A DNA stretch of 64,000 bases from Erythrophleum ivorense. Its lineage: Eukaryota; Streptophyta; Magnoliopsida; Fabales; Fabaceae. The notes below the pieces were generated by a model. That model made no database searches, was not told the DNA's origin, and saw nothing but the letters and a program-made list of their open reading frames with translations. Positions 34,969 through 47,692 of the stretch are shown here, one piece after another. Made by a program: the position numbers and the translations under genes. The number at the start of each line of letters is the position of its first letter. Within the stretch, counting starts at the first letter, position 1. The DNA lies in contig JAIUCV010000019.1 of NCBI GenBank assembly GCA_026724425.1, positions 9,133,141 through 9,197,140 of the forward strand. The letters are read 5' to 3'.

Positions 34969-37900
34969 TGTAACATCTGACATTTTGACTTATTTGAATC
35001 CAATCAATTAAAAAAATAAAACCCTAAAGTAATATGAAATAAGGTTAAGTAAGAGTAGAAGATTAATCAGAATGTAAAGAAATGGGGTTAGGAGATCACT
35101 TACAGTGCCAAAATGGCGCCAAAGTGGTTATATATAACTGAATTGTGAATTAGTGGTAAAATCATAATTTTGAGCAAAACTTTAAAAACTAAAAAAAAAA
35201 AGTTTTAAATGTCAAAACTAAGCTCAATAAGCTTTCAAAGTTCATAAGAACCATAAGGACTATTAAAATTAGTTAAAATCCTTGCAGCACATAAAATGAG
35301 ATAGCCATTATTATGACTATAAGTAAAGCTATTTTTTACTATTTTAAGCCATTTATATCCTAAAAATAATTTTTTTATAAGAAAGAATACTCAAAATTGT
35401 GTAAGGAACAGTTAAACCTAAAAAAGCTCTAAAAATGAGCTAGAATGAAGCAATTAGATACTTAGGGGCAAAATGCTCATTATGAAAAGTTATAATGAGG
35501 CTTTTAAAAGAAGCCATCTGCCCTTTCCTTCTTCCTCATGACACACGAGCCCTCTTGAAGTTTCATCCATAGTGTTACAATAAGGGAGAAGAGAGAAAGA
35601 TTTTAAGCTCTGATATGAGTAAATAAACAACCTCTGTTCATCTGGCTTCTGTCGTAAAATGTGATCTACATATAAAAGGCTTTCTAATGGTGTATTTATT
35701 TTCATTAAAAGAAGAAGATCAGATCCAACCCAATAGACTAAAGTGCCCCTTTTAGGATTCCAATTGGTGGAAGTTGTTCCATACAAAGAGTGCTCATATT
35801 GAAGTAAGTTTCCATGTAAGCCATTTGAAAAATCTTGAGTTCCAAGGCTCTATAGGTTTTGGCCATGAGAGAGAAATGGTGATGATGATGATGTTTTGAC
35901 ATTCTCTTGGTGCATTTAGATAGTTTCTAGCATGAGAAACATAACTCTAGTCTCCATTTCATAGGAATCCTTGAAATCTCCAAGTCAGACAACCTAGGGT
36001 ACTTATTTGGCCATGTAGGGAATGAAGGACTTAGGGAGTTGTTTCAATGATCCTAAAGTTTTAGATGGTCTAGAAATGAAATATGAACACTAATGGAAGC
36101 ATTAAATGGAATTTAGAAATCACATTTTGATAGGCGAACTTTTAGGGCTTAAGAAAGCCCACTTTGAGACAATGTGATGCTAAGCTTGTTTAGACAAGCT
36201 TGTAATGGCTCTAATGAGTGCCATTTGAGTTGTACAGATCATATATGATGAGAAATTTAGCCTAGATACTGAGTTTAGCGTGGCACTTAATATGGTGCAA
36301 GGGTGCATAATGCATTATGAGTAAGGCTATAAGAGAAAATGACAAGTGATAGGGTCAAAATGAGTTATAAGACAAATGTTGAGTGATGAACTAATTTGTT
36401 AAGTTAGTGGTAAGAAAATAATTTTACCCATAACAAGAAATTTCCTAGAACTTGCAAGTTGGTATGATAAGTTACTTAAATCAGAATTTTTTTAGCACCA
36501 AAATGTAAGTCTACATTTGAGGGCCTTAGATATTGAGTTTTAGGCTAAAATTTGGCATGAATTTAGAGGATATCTTAAAGTTTCATATAAGATATAGTTT
36601 GTAATTTTTGAATCAGTATAGAATATTTTATAAATTTTCAAACTTGCCCTAAAAATATGCCCTGTATCAATTTTGGTCTTTGGAAAACTCTGAATTTTGA
36701 CCTTTTTCAAGAACCAAATAATCTCTTTTAAATATGAAATTTTTACAGTAGTTAAGGCACATCAAGAGATTTCCAACAAAGTTTAGTTTGCTTAATTTAT
36801 ACATCCCTAGACAAAGTTATGAATTTTTAAAGTTGGTTTAGAAATGCTATCAAAAACTAAAGTTTTGCCCTGTTTTGGATTTGATCTTTGAAGTATTTCA
36901 AGGACCAAATGAAATATTTTAGTTTTAAAATTTCGATAGTAAAAATTACATGGAGAGAAATTTCTAACAAGCTAAAGTTTGCAAAATTTGGATGTCCCTA
37001 GCTTAAGTTATAAATTTTTAAAGTTTAGGACCAATTGAGACAAAATGAGCTTCTAGTGTGCCATGTAAGAGAAAGAGATAATAAAGAGTGCAAAAGGGGG
37101 TTTTAATTTAAGTTGAGTAATTTATATTGAAGATTTAAGGTTGCATAAGCCAAAGTTAATAATTATTATAAGTTATGTATGTGAGTTGTGGCTAATAGCT
37201 AAAGGGCACTAGATTGAACATAGTAGTTCACTCGAGGCCCCACTAAAAGAGCCTAAGCCAAGCTAGAGTGTCATGGCCATGATAGAGAAAGTATGAATCC
37301 AAGTAAGTATGCTATGATATTTTTAATGTTTGAAATGTTTAACCTTACATACTTGCATTGTCTTATTTTATAGCCTTATGTATGTATTTGTAGTTGAGTG
37401 TAACTATTTAGATTCTCCTCAAAATCTCACCTCTTTATTCCAACTAACCCATGTCATGTATAAAGAAGTTTAGTGCCAGAGACAGTGAGGAGACATGTTA
37501 AGGCCAAAGACTATGTCAAGTATTGTTTAGCTTACATGTAGTTAATAGAATTACAAATTATTTGTAAAGTATTTGCATATCAATGCTATGTGTTGTTTCA
37601 TTCATGGGCCTATAATCAGTAATGCCAGTTAAGTTTTATGTCTCCTTATCTTTATATTTGATTTAAACAATTAGATAGTTTTAGTAGATATGTTATATTT
37701 GAGTATGAATATGTGAAGTTGCATGCTTATATGCATTGAGATGGCCTAGTTGATGACTGAGTCATAAAGTGCTGAGTTAGATGATTAAAGTAAGGATATA
37801 TATGTATATGTTAAAAAAAATTTAGACTATAATTTTGACTGTTACATGGTTTGGATTATTAATATTTTAATAGGAAACTCTACTAGAATTTCTTAAAAAT

Positions 37901-38133
37901 TTATGAAGTGATATTAATCACTAATATATTCATTAATTGGTAACGGTCATTACCAATAATGAGATGAATAAGTTCTAATGCAAGTAATAATTTGTGGATA
38001 AGATGTATTAGATATGGAAAGGTAATAGAAAGTTTTCAGTAAATTTTGGATTCATGCTTGCTTGTATAAGTAAACTAAACTCATAAATGAACTCATATAG
38101 ATAAATAAAATGCTACTAAGCTATGGTGCTACA
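34969..38133 (+). mobile_element. Probable solo LTR, family E, copy 1
   Basis: It begins TGTAACATCTG and ends TGCTACA, about 3165 bp. The flanks AAGGA (34964-34968) and AGAGA (38134-38138) differ at two of five positions, so the duplication is weak. The interior matches the family E LTR at 55184-61723 in order: the shared 5' module (about 35155-35500), three degenerate units with AGTTATGAATTTTTAAAGTT (about 36600-37030), a hairpin (37408-37429) and a GGAAACTCTA block (37875). An alternative end is TGTTACA at 37840-37846, but family E copy 2 extends past the equivalent point. Confidence 0.65.
37408..37429 (+). other. Conserved LTR hairpin, family E copy 1
   Basis: TTAGATT, loop CTCCTCAA, AATCTCA. 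One stem base is changed relative to TGAGATT. Confidence 0.6.
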
Positions 38134-38933
38134 AGAGACACCTTAGTTAACAAATTAATTTCAATGGCTCAAATTATCTAACCATTCCCAAACTGAGTAT
38201 ACCTATAATCTTATCTTCTTCTTCACTTCTTATTCTGTTCATATATCTACTTTGTCTACTACATTAAAACACTACACCAAAGATATAGAAAGTTTCCAAG
38301 AACAGTTAGCAGCTTGCCTTTTTGACAAACAAAAATAGGACTAGAGAAATCATAACCAATAAAATTCTACAAAACAATGAGAAAAGCAATAGATTATTAA
38401 GGAGTGATGTAATCTTATCTGAATCAAATGGTTCACTTTGCTGTCAATCTGTTGGTAAATTTAATTTAGGATTTACAGCTTTCAAATGTAGATATAGGGA
38501 AAAGGCCATAAAGAAATATACATACATGTACAAAGTCTCTAATTTAGCTCAATCTCACTCATTTTTAGGGTAGGAAACCTACACAGCATGAAATTTCATA
38601 ATGAAGTAAACTAATAGCAAATTAATCTTGTAAAGGAAGAGAGCTTTGTATTTATAGGTAGGCACATCAGAACCAACAATGATTATCTTTAGGCCTAAAG
38701 GAGTTCAGAACTTTAAGGTGTCTCATGCTTAAGTTGAAGGAGCAAAGGTCATGGCTCTTTCCAAGCCTAAACTAGTCATAAGCCTAAAAGTTAAGAATCA
38801 TAATGTTTAATATAATGCGCAATCTAAGAAATCATGAACAATGAATGACTCTATAGCATCAATCCCATCAATGTTACATTTTAAGGTCTAGAAAGGTGTC
38901 AAAAGTCAATTTATGATTGAAAAGCATGGTCAG
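38134..38933. other. CACTA body, nothing recognised
   Basis: No coding frame of substance. A frame at 38322-38573 matches nothing I recognise. The sequence ends at the family D LTR. Confidence 0.4.
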
Positions 38934-41900
38934 TGTAACGCCCGATACGTTGTAAAAACACCAAAATAGGCCGATTTGAAAAGCAAGTCTCTTGAGATGA
39001 GCTATTCAAAGTCAAATAAAATTTTGATAAAATTTTAAATAATAGAAAATGAGGATTTGAACCTTGAGTTGTTCAGAAACTAGGGTCGGAGTGATTCAAA
39101 AAATTTACCAAAAGGCCAGTGGTATTTTTGTGAATAAGTGTAATTTTGGAAAACACCTAGGAGGGCTTTTTAAATGAAAATTTTGAGGCCTAGGGTTCTC
39201 AGAGGCCCGAAAACCATGGAAAGCCCCGGGATCGATATAGCCCCTCCGGTGTAATTTTTTCGACGCTGGTTGACCTAAAATTTGACCGGTTCGTTTGGGA
39301 AGGTTTTTGTTCCAATTTGAGTGATTCCAAATGTATTTTATTAAATTAAGAATGTAAATTTTATAATGGAAAAGATGGTTCTCAAAAAGGAGCTAAAATG
39401 AAGCCAAACCAAAAATACCATTACGAAGGGCAAAAATAGAAACAATTTGTAAAAGGAAGCTTCTAAATTCTCCTTTTAAGTCCATGTTCTTCCTCTCCCT
39501 CCCTAAACCGACTTTCTTTTGCCTAAATTTCAGAAAAGAAGCTGTTTTCTTGGGCACACAAAGAGAGGGAATTTTAGAGGAAGAAAGCAAGGCAAAAGGT
39601 GAGAAAAGGTTAAGAATTTCATACTTTTGCTCTCCCACTCTTGCTTCCCTCCTTTTAGGCTCTCTTTCCATGGCTTTCTTGTGATGGTTGGTTTTGTTTT
39701 GGTCCAGAATTTTAGAGGGGGAGTTCAAATTGGTTGAAGAAGGGAGAACCAAGAAGGAGAAGCCTTGGAAGGAAGCTTGAAACTAAGGTAAATCTTGTTC
39801 TTAGTTGCTTCTTTTTCTTCTTCTTCTCTTCCATGGTGGGACACCTAAAACAGAGCCATAAAAAGGGAAGAGTTTTTGTTTTATAATCCATAAGAATTCA
39901 TCAAACTAGGCCATGGGAAGATGGAATACACCAAAGAAATGCATGAAAATCTAGTAAAATTTAAGTTGGAAAAGTGTAGGATTCTTGAACATAACTTAAA
40001 ATCTGGGTTGATTCAAGAAGTCCCATCATATATGAGTGTTTGTTTGAGTTTTTAAAACTCCTAAGGAGCCTCCCAAGTACCCCATCCATTAAGGAAAAAT
40101 TCCAAACTTCATGGATCTTTAATGGAAGCATAAATCAGTCAAGACCCTTAGAGATAGTTAGGGGATGTTTTAAATGGTTCCAAACTTGATTTGGGACTTT
40201 ATATGATAAAAGAAGATAGGAGAAACCCTTGAAAAAAATTTAGAAGCCTTAGGTTGGGAGATGAGGCAATGACTTCCATAATGTAACCTTATAAAGCAAC
40301 ATAGACCTAGGTTTGTGAAAGTGAGTGTGTGATGGCTTCAAAGACCTTAAATGAGGTCAAGAGGTCTAAATATGGCAAGAGAATTGAACCAAGAATATTA
40401 ATTATAATAGTTGCTTCATTAGGTCCTTAATGGAACCATATTGTGACAAATAGAACAAAGTGTAGTCTTAAGAGTAAGTTGGATGTCATAACTTGTTCTA
40501 AGAGTATAATTAAGTGTTGTTTATTGTGAATAGGCTAAGGAAATCTAACCCCACCTCCTTATGCTTGTGGAACCAAAAAGGAGAAAGAATAAACAAAGTA
40601 AAGCTTGAATTTGCACCAAGGTAGCTCTCTACCTTTTCTTGTTGCATTTTCTTGTTGTATATGGTGTCATTGTATGCTTGTGTGTATATTTATATGTTTG
40701 AGACATGCCACTTGATGCTATGTTGCTATTTTGGTACTAATATGCTTTCTTGAATGTCTTTAAATTGAGGAAATGGCTCATAAGAGTGAGGTAGTGTCAA
40801 AAGCCTCTTAATGTGGGTGAGGAAATGCCAAAAGTCTCATGGCATGCGTGAGACAAAGCCAAGAGTCCCTTGGATAGGTGAGGCTAAGTCAAAAATCTCA
40901 AAAATCAAGAGTAAGGCAATCCAAAAGTCCTAGAAATTGGGTGAGGCCACACCAAAAGTCCTTAGAGCTCATTTTTATTCTTGACATGTGTTTGTGATAT
41001 AAAAATGTGAAAATTGAATGCTTCATCTACTGAGTAGTTGCATACTTGTACTCTTGACATGGTGTATGCCTTGAAAATATGCTTGAATAGGTGTATGAGC
41101 TATTTAGATTCAATGAATCTCACCTCATCCTTTCTCTCATCTCATATGATCTAGGTGGAGTTCAAGATCTAAATAATGGAAGTCAAGGAGTTTAAATCTC
41201 CATATATTGGCAAATCTTCCTATTTTTAATGTACTAGAATGTCTAGAATGTCAAAGAATTTATGTATATATTATTTTTGAGTTATGACACTTTGAATAAG
41301 TGTAAAACTATGTAAAGATAGTATATGTATCAAAAATAGAATTAAATGAATGGCATTGTACAATTTAACCCTTTGGGAGCTCACTTGTGCATGTATGTTT
41401 ATAGGAGTAGCATGATGAATTTAAGTTGTATGATAATTCAGACCTTATGAGAGGCTCATTTATGCTACATTTGTGCTTTCTAAGTTGCTCAAATGTGTGT
41501 GGAACAATGTAGAGCTCATTTGGACCAAATTTGCCCTCTTGTTGGAACCAAAAGTATCATAATATTAAGCTATAGAAAAGTCTGACCAAATGACCTCTTC
41601 TTGACTTAAAATTTTGCATTCAATTAGATCTTACCTAGAGCTTTTTAGGAAACTAAAGATTAGGTCATTTGAAGGTTTGTGGAAGTTTCTATGATTTTTC
41701 AAAATTGGTATCAGAATTTCAGATTTGCACTAGTATTGTTTATTTGGTCAGTTGTGAAATTGTGTTATCCGAGGGGCAAACATGGTCCAATGGCTATGAA
41801 ATTTTATAACCAGAAACTTGACATTCATAGTAACTTATATCAACTAGAAGAATCTCATTTGGACTCTAAGCTAAGAGATATGAATTTTTTAATTTCTGGA

Positions 41901-42753
41901 ACAGCAACAGTAGCGCAGCACGACCTAAGTCACTATTCCATTGAATTTCAGTGGTTGATAGTGCTTGATCTGGTTTGAGTCTATTTTCACCATAAATTTA
42001 ACATTCATGGATTTCCAAATTGGTATCATGTGCATGGATTGAATTGTTTTGGAATTAATTGAACATTTTCAAAATTTATAGCAGACACTTGCATCAGTAC
42101 CAGTAGCTATCCGAACCTTGCCCCTTTCCACTTGTCAAACACTTTCTGTGTTATGTTTCATGGCTTGGACATATTTTTGACATAAATTAGACATGTTTAG
42201 TTTTCCATAATGGCTAAGAATGCATGATTTTAATTTTTCTAGAATTAGTTATAAATTTTGAAACTTCATATAAGTAATCAGAACTAATAGCCCAGACAAC
42301 AGCGACCTCAGTGGATTTTCAAATGTCAAATGTTCTCCCCTTAATGATTCATGAGCTGAAATTATTTGTACCATGGGGTAGATATCCTGAGCTTTCTGGA
42401 ATGATAAATTTTGTTGGGTTTCGAGTTTTTTGGATTTAGTTATGAATTTCTGAAATTGTGATAGAAAAATTGAAATTCTGGCTAAAAATAATAATGTGAG
42501 TTTGATGCTCCCCTTTGAATTTCACGAGTTGTGGGCTAACTTTGGTGATGTAAATGAGTTTTATTTATGTAATTAAATATGAGAATGTAATATATGAGCT
42601 CATATGGTTCGCGTGACACCAAATGGAATTTTCATACTTGACGCAATGCGTAATAAGGCATTATTTTAATGCCATTTTTCCATTCCCTTTGTGCGATTCA
42701 TAATGTGAGACTTAGAAATGATAGGAAACAAACTAAAAACATATGGTGTTACA
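38934..42753 (+). mobile_element. Solo LTR, family D, copy 2
   Basis: A 3820-bp block, TGTAACGCCC...TGTTACA, aligns throughout with copy 1 at 23695-27503 and is nearly the same length (3809). It contains the shared 5' module (about 39010-39400), a GGTAGCTCTC block (40620), a minisatellite (40790-40970), a hairpin (41104-41122) and five degenerate units (about 41640-42480). The flanks GTCAG and ATTAA do not match, so no target duplication is seen. Mutation, a deletion or recombination between two different insertions could explain that. Confidence 0.8.
40790..40970 (+). repeat. Minisatellite in family D LTR copy 2
   Basis: Six diverged units with the core GTGAGGnnnnGCCAAAAGTC, equivalent to 25539-25731. 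Confidence 0.75.
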
Positions 42754-43732
42754 ATTAAGTTCAAAATACATCACTCAAAAAGCTATAATTTATTCTCTTT
42801 AAGATAACAAGTGGTCCTGTATACGTTTTTGTGAACATCATGAAGTCTTGTGAAAAGTATGAAAATGAGATAGTCATTGCATAAAGGGTTGAAAGAGAAT
42901 GTACATAGGTTGAATTTTGGAAAAAAATTAAGGAAAACTAAAAAAAATGCAATAAGGGAAAGAAGATTGTTAGTTAAAAAAGGTATAAATAAATTATTTG
43001 ATTATTTACCTATTTTTAGCTGCTTTGTAAGATTAGTAAGTATATATGTTTCATTTGTTGCTTATAGTCTTTGAGATCTATTGTTAAAAGTCTAAATAGT
43101 CTTAAATAATTTTTCAAGTCTAGTCCCTAGATATAGAAGTCGAAGATGTTACTTTTAGAGGAATGCCTTTTATCCTTCAATATGGTGAAAAATGGATTAA
43201 GAACAAGGGGTTGAATTTTTATATACAATTTGACCATGTAAAGAAGTAGGTATAAAAGGTAATGTCTCACATTGTAATAGCGAATCCTTTTAATCAACTT
43301 GCCCTTGTTTGTATCACATTAGTCATATGTTGATGGCAAAGGTACAACCAAGTTTTTGTTGGATAAGATATCAAAAATAAAACATGAGGTAGAAAAGTCC
43401 CTTATGCATAAGTAAGTAATGCTAATGTATTTCAATTGCTTTATTGCATTAATGCTAATGCTATATAGCATAAAATGCTAATGTATTTTTCTTTGCTATA
43501 TATAAGGTTTTCCTACTAGATCTTGAGTAAATGTGGTTTTCATTTTTCTTGAATGAAGAAATTTTTTCATATTGTATAAATGCATAATCAACTAGTGTAG
43601 TGAATTGATAAAATTTTACTAAAATGAATATATTATAAGTATGTAATAATTTGTTTCATTCTGAATTTTACTTTTATTTTACTAAAAACACATACACACA
43701 TACATACATACATACATACATACATACATACA

Positions 43733-43766
<34 letters not shown>

Positions 43767-44554
43767 CCTAAAATACAAACTAGAACAAATGAAATAGAAT
43801 AATTTAATAAATGAATAAATAAAATTGCAAAGAATTTTTCCTCATACATATGTGAAAATATGTTTAACTTGAATAATATTCTAAAGCAACAAACAACATG
43901 GTTTAAAAAAAAAAAGGAAAAGTAGAGCAAATGAATAGTGAAGGAAGCTTATAAGTAAAGTTTGACTCCTTAAAAAAAAGAGTTGAAAAGAAAATGCATT
44001 GAAGTGAAAAAGGAACATATATGGAGCTATCCAATGTAATTCATCCTCATAGTATCACTTTCATCCTTGGATTGCTTTCCTTTATTATGGATCACTAATT
44101 AGGTTAGCTTATATTTTTGGATCAAGGCATGGGGAATACCTAATTTTTTCAAAACAGCCTTAAAGAAAAGAAAATTAGAGGTGAAGTTAGGAAGGTTGCT
44201 AATTTAGCCATTTTCTCAGTTCAAAACTAAAAGGGTTTTTATTATCAAAGCCCTTATGCATATTGAGATTGCAAAATGACTAAAGAGGGTGTCAATGTAA
44301 TGCCTTAACAATTATTGGCTAATGAATAATGATTTAAGAGCAAAATAGTAAGTTACAAACCTTGCTAAGTCATAAACATGAAAACACTAGAAATTTGGAC
44401 CAATCATAAGCCTTTGAAATATTAATCCATCTCAAACCTAAATCTTGATTTTGACTATCTTAATAGCCTTCCCCATATGACCAACTATCCTTAATCTCCT
44501 TAGTGTTGCTAGGAATCACTAAAATCTCCCTAAAAGACCTTAAAGAGCCTAGAG
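42754..44554. other. CACTA body with a microsatellite, no gene recognised
   Basis: AT-rich. Short frames (for example 42877-43074) are lysine- and leucine-rich and match nothing I know. A reading of about 35 codons near 43138-43245 (VEDVTFRGMPF onward) is open but unassigned. Confidence 0.4.
43689..43765. repeat. (CATA)n microsatellite
   Basis: Almost perfect tetranucleotide repeats for about 75 bp. The Tyr-Val-Cys-Met frame on the minus strand across it is a by-product. Confidence 0.95.
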
Positions 44555-46315
44555 TGTAACACTTACAATGTTGACTGATCCACAACAAATTAGTTGACCA
44601 ACCTTAATGGAGTGGTCAACTGTTGAAGGATTGTTAGTCAATTGTTACAAAACTGGTGGTTAAGTGGTTTCTTACAGAATAGACCACCACCCTAGAGGTC
44701 ATGCTAGTAAATTGTGTTGACTCTCGATTAACTAGTAGTTCATAGTATGCAACTTATGCATTCTAGAACATAGCCAATCGCTAGTCCCCCCAGCGAATGG
44801 TCAATTGTTCATGCATCGATAGCAACTACATAATTTCCTCAAAGATTACTATTTACCAAACTTAATATCTAAAGTAATTTATGAGTGGTTTAAGTGCAAG
44901 ATGAAACTCACGTCGAAGTTCAATCTTTTGACCTCTTAATTCCACACTTTTCCCAAAAGTGCCTAAAATGTGATAAAGCAACCTCCCAACATTCCAAACC
45001 TATCCTAACACTCAACAAAACCAATCCAACCTATTAAGGAAAATTTCAAATGACCACAACTTCCTAAAACATCTGGTACCAAGGCTTAAAATATTGTGGA
45101 TCAACTTTTGACCCAGTGATTTCCTCGAAACTTAGTGCAACCCCAAGCTTTACTACTACAATTAATTTCTCCGTATCCTTATTAACAAATATCATCTAAA
45201 CTACTGACATACAATGACGTAAACCTCAAATTACTAAGATAACCATATGTATCAACAAGAGAAGAGTAAAGCCTTAAGATTAACCACAATTTCCATTTAT
45301 TACAAGCAAATGTTTATATTCATAATAAATAACCATATACAAAAGAATCAAAATAAGCATCCTAAAGGAAATATCAATCTAATAAGTACAAGGTATGAAG
45401 GATCCCATATTTGGCAATTCATAATGCATACATGCTATACAAAAGAGATCATAGTGGCATAATATCTATCTATTACATTTATCACATTACAAAACCAAAA
45501 TACTAAGCCTATGCGCCTACCATATTATGGCCTACTCTTAGATGGCTTTTGCTTGCCACCATTGAAAGATTTCTTACTTAAAAAGTTAGTCTACAACTAG
45601 GATGAGATATATAATCTCAGTAAACAAGGTATAATTATAAACATATCACATAGAATAAACTACCATCATGCTTTTCATGAAAGAATCACAAGGGTAATGC
45701 AAGCATAAAGCAATGAACAAGTTTGACTATCCATGATTATTATCCCATACTAGTAACCACATAACAAAACTTATCTATTGGTCAATAACTTAAGGAATGG
45801 CACGATCATAAAAACAACCTCCTACCATGGTCCATAGTGGCACATGATCGTGGTACATATACTCAATCAAGAGCATGATCTGCGCATGTTTTGGATGTGC
45901 GCATAGCTGATAAAAGAATGAAGACTGAAGGCTAAGTGTTAGGTTGGGCTTAAGCAATATTTTTAGGCTTTAGGTTTTTTACCATATGGGCTTAGGGTGC
46001 TAGGTGAAGATCTAAAACCAAAGGAAATAAAAGCCTAGGGTTTAAAATCATTTTTAACTCAAATATAAATTAAATTTTAAGGATAAATCACATTAATTTA
46101 ATTTACTTAAGGAAAATTATAAAATTACTCAAATTATTTATTTAACCCTTAATTTAATTTATTTTCCTCTAGAATTAATAGTTTAATTCATTTCCTTGTA
46201 TATTTGTAATAAGTCCCAATTTCTTTGAAATGTCAATTAATTAATTAATCTATTAAACCTTTATACCAAATTATTTTCTCTATAATTTTAAGTAATTAAA
46301 TTATAAGATGTTACA
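44555..46315 (-). mobile_element. Probable reversed solo LTR of another family (F)
   Basis: About 1761 bp bounded by TGTAACAC and TGTTACA. Read on the minus strand it starts TGTAACATCTTATAATTT and contains the TGAGATnnnnnATCTCA hairpin (45603-45619) that marks the other long LTRs. The flanks TAGAG and ATCAA do not match, so no target duplication supports it. The part near 44570-44830 repeats TGGTCAACTG-type words. It is shorter than families A-E. The minus strand is inferred from hairpin context and the start sequence. Confidence 0.5.
45603..45619 (-). other. Conserved LTR hairpin, family F
   Basis: TGAGAT, loop ATATA, ATCTCA. The same arms occur in families A-E with other loops. Confidence 0.55.
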
Positions 46316-47154
46316 ATCAATATCTTAGACTAAGCAAAAGATAAGTTTTGAATTATTTAAAATATAAACAACTAACTTTGTTCCCTTAAAAAAGTAATAT
46401 TAAAGTGAAGACTTATGGTCATTGGCCTTATGTTGATCAAGTAGAAAAAAAAATCTGTGGAAAAGAAAACAGGCACCTAAACTATCTAAAGAATGAAAGG
46501 ATAGCCAAATAAGGGAAAATATCTTTTAAAAACATACTTGTAGGGATTTGAAGCATCATCACAATGGTTTATAGAACAAAATAAGAAACTAATATTCTCA
46601 CTAAATGGAGAACTCAACATACAACTAAAAGAACATCAATGGTTTATAAGCCAGAATAGGAAGCTAATATTCACACTAAATAGAGAGCCCAGCCAACATA
46701 ACAATACCTATGATCAACAATTGAAAGTGGGGAAACGATTTCACACTAAAAGACAGGGAGTAGAGTTTCAAGGATGGGAGAAAAGGGTTCAAAGATTATC
46801 TTTCTTAGTCTAGGTTGGGAACTCAAAATCACATAACCATGGGTTATCATCTTAGGCAAAGCTCCTTTTGCCATCAAGGTCATTTGGTAACATTGCAATG
46901 CACAAGGGAGATTATGGCTTGGGAAGGGAAGCAACAAATTTGCTTAGGGGTGGGGAGCATTACATGAAGGAGATACAATGTAGAGGATTAGAGATATGTT
47001 TGAAAAAGAAGGTTAGGTCATGGGGTTATATAGGCAACTGAGTACGAACGAGGTATTGGGTTGGTTCATAATTTTTTTCCTTTATAAAACAAGTGGCACT
47101 TCAACTTTGAGGCATGAAGTCATGGCACTCAAGGTCACTATCTCATGGCATAAA
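46316..47154. other. CACTA body near the right end, local duplication
   Basis: Two diverged copies of a roughly 65-75-bp unit lie side by side at about 46563-46625 and 46637-46700. Both contain AATGGTTTATA, then GAAGCTAATATT or GAAACTAATATT, then CACTAAAT. No gene recognised; the frame 46746-46937 matches nothing I know. Confidence 0.5.
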
Positions 47155-47676
47155 AAAAGTCATAGCTCTTATGGCTACCCACAGTAGCCAATAAAATGTT
47201 TTTTATGGTAACTTTCACAAGTCACTATAAAAGCTACTTTTACCATCATCACAAAAAACATTTTAGTGGTGATGCTTATGAGTGGTCAAAAATCTACTTT
47301 TTGTGACAACTTAAAGTCACCATAAAAAAGGTTTTAGCGACGAATCTCATCAGCCACCACAAAAGACACTTTTATGGTGAAACAATGCCATAACTGCTGT
47401 GACATATCGATGTTGCCATTAAAGGTTTTAATGCATAATTTCTTTTATTTCTTTGCAAATAAAGGCATTTGTGTAAACTCTAAAAAACCTCTACAAATAC
47501 ATTTAATGGTGACATATTTGTCATCACTAAAGTGTTTTAGTAGCAACTTTTTATTTGTTACCACTACAATTTTTAAGGAATATTAAAGTTTTACTGGCAA
47601 CCTTTTGTCATGACTTTTGTCTATCGCTACTAAAATTGTACTTTTAGTGACAAATTTTTAATCATCACTAAAATCA
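47155..47676. repeat. Right subterminal repeats of the CACTA-like element
   Basis: Dense short motifs such as AGTCACCATAAAA, TTTAGTGGTGA and CATCACTAAA in both orientations, of the same type as at 11752-12226 and 33277-33460. Confidence 0.65.
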
Positions 47677-47692
47677 TTTTTTTTTGGTAGTG
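47677..47692 (-). repeat. Right terminal inverted repeat of the CACTA-like element
   Basis: Nine T then GGTAGTG, followed by GTA at 47693-47695, which equals the GTA before the left end. Confidence 0.65.

Larger units (their letters stand above)
11735..47692 (+). mobile_element. CACTA (En/Spm)-like DNA transposon, expanded by nested insertions
   Basis: The left end reads CACTGCCCAAAAAAAAA and the right end, on the minus strand, reads CACTACCAAAAAAAAAT. The two match at 14 of the first 16 positions. Both ends are flanked by GTA (11732-11734, 47693-47695), and a 3-bp target duplication with CACTA termini is the hallmark of this superfamily. Just inside both ends lie many short inverted motifs of the AGTGGCAAC and CACCACTAAA type, the expected subterminal repeats. 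After subtracting the LTR insertions, roughly 7.5 kb remains as its own body. I saw no transposase (TNP2-like) or TNPA-like frame, so it is non-autonomous or decayed. An alternative is two separate CACTA relics whose ends happen to pair. Its strand is arbitrary. Confidence 0.6.

Noticed and set aside
37840..37846. TGTTACA as the end of the family E copy 1 LTR
   Set aside because: The following five bases do not match the left flank, and the other family E copy continues past the equivalent point; TGCTACA at 38127-38133 fits better.
42877..43074. 65-residue Lys-rich frame as a CACTA protein
   Set aside because: Low complexity and no transposase motif that I can recognise.
43682..43930. Minus-strand frame with repeated Met-Tyr-Val-Cys
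   Set aside because: Produced by the (CATA)n microsatellite.
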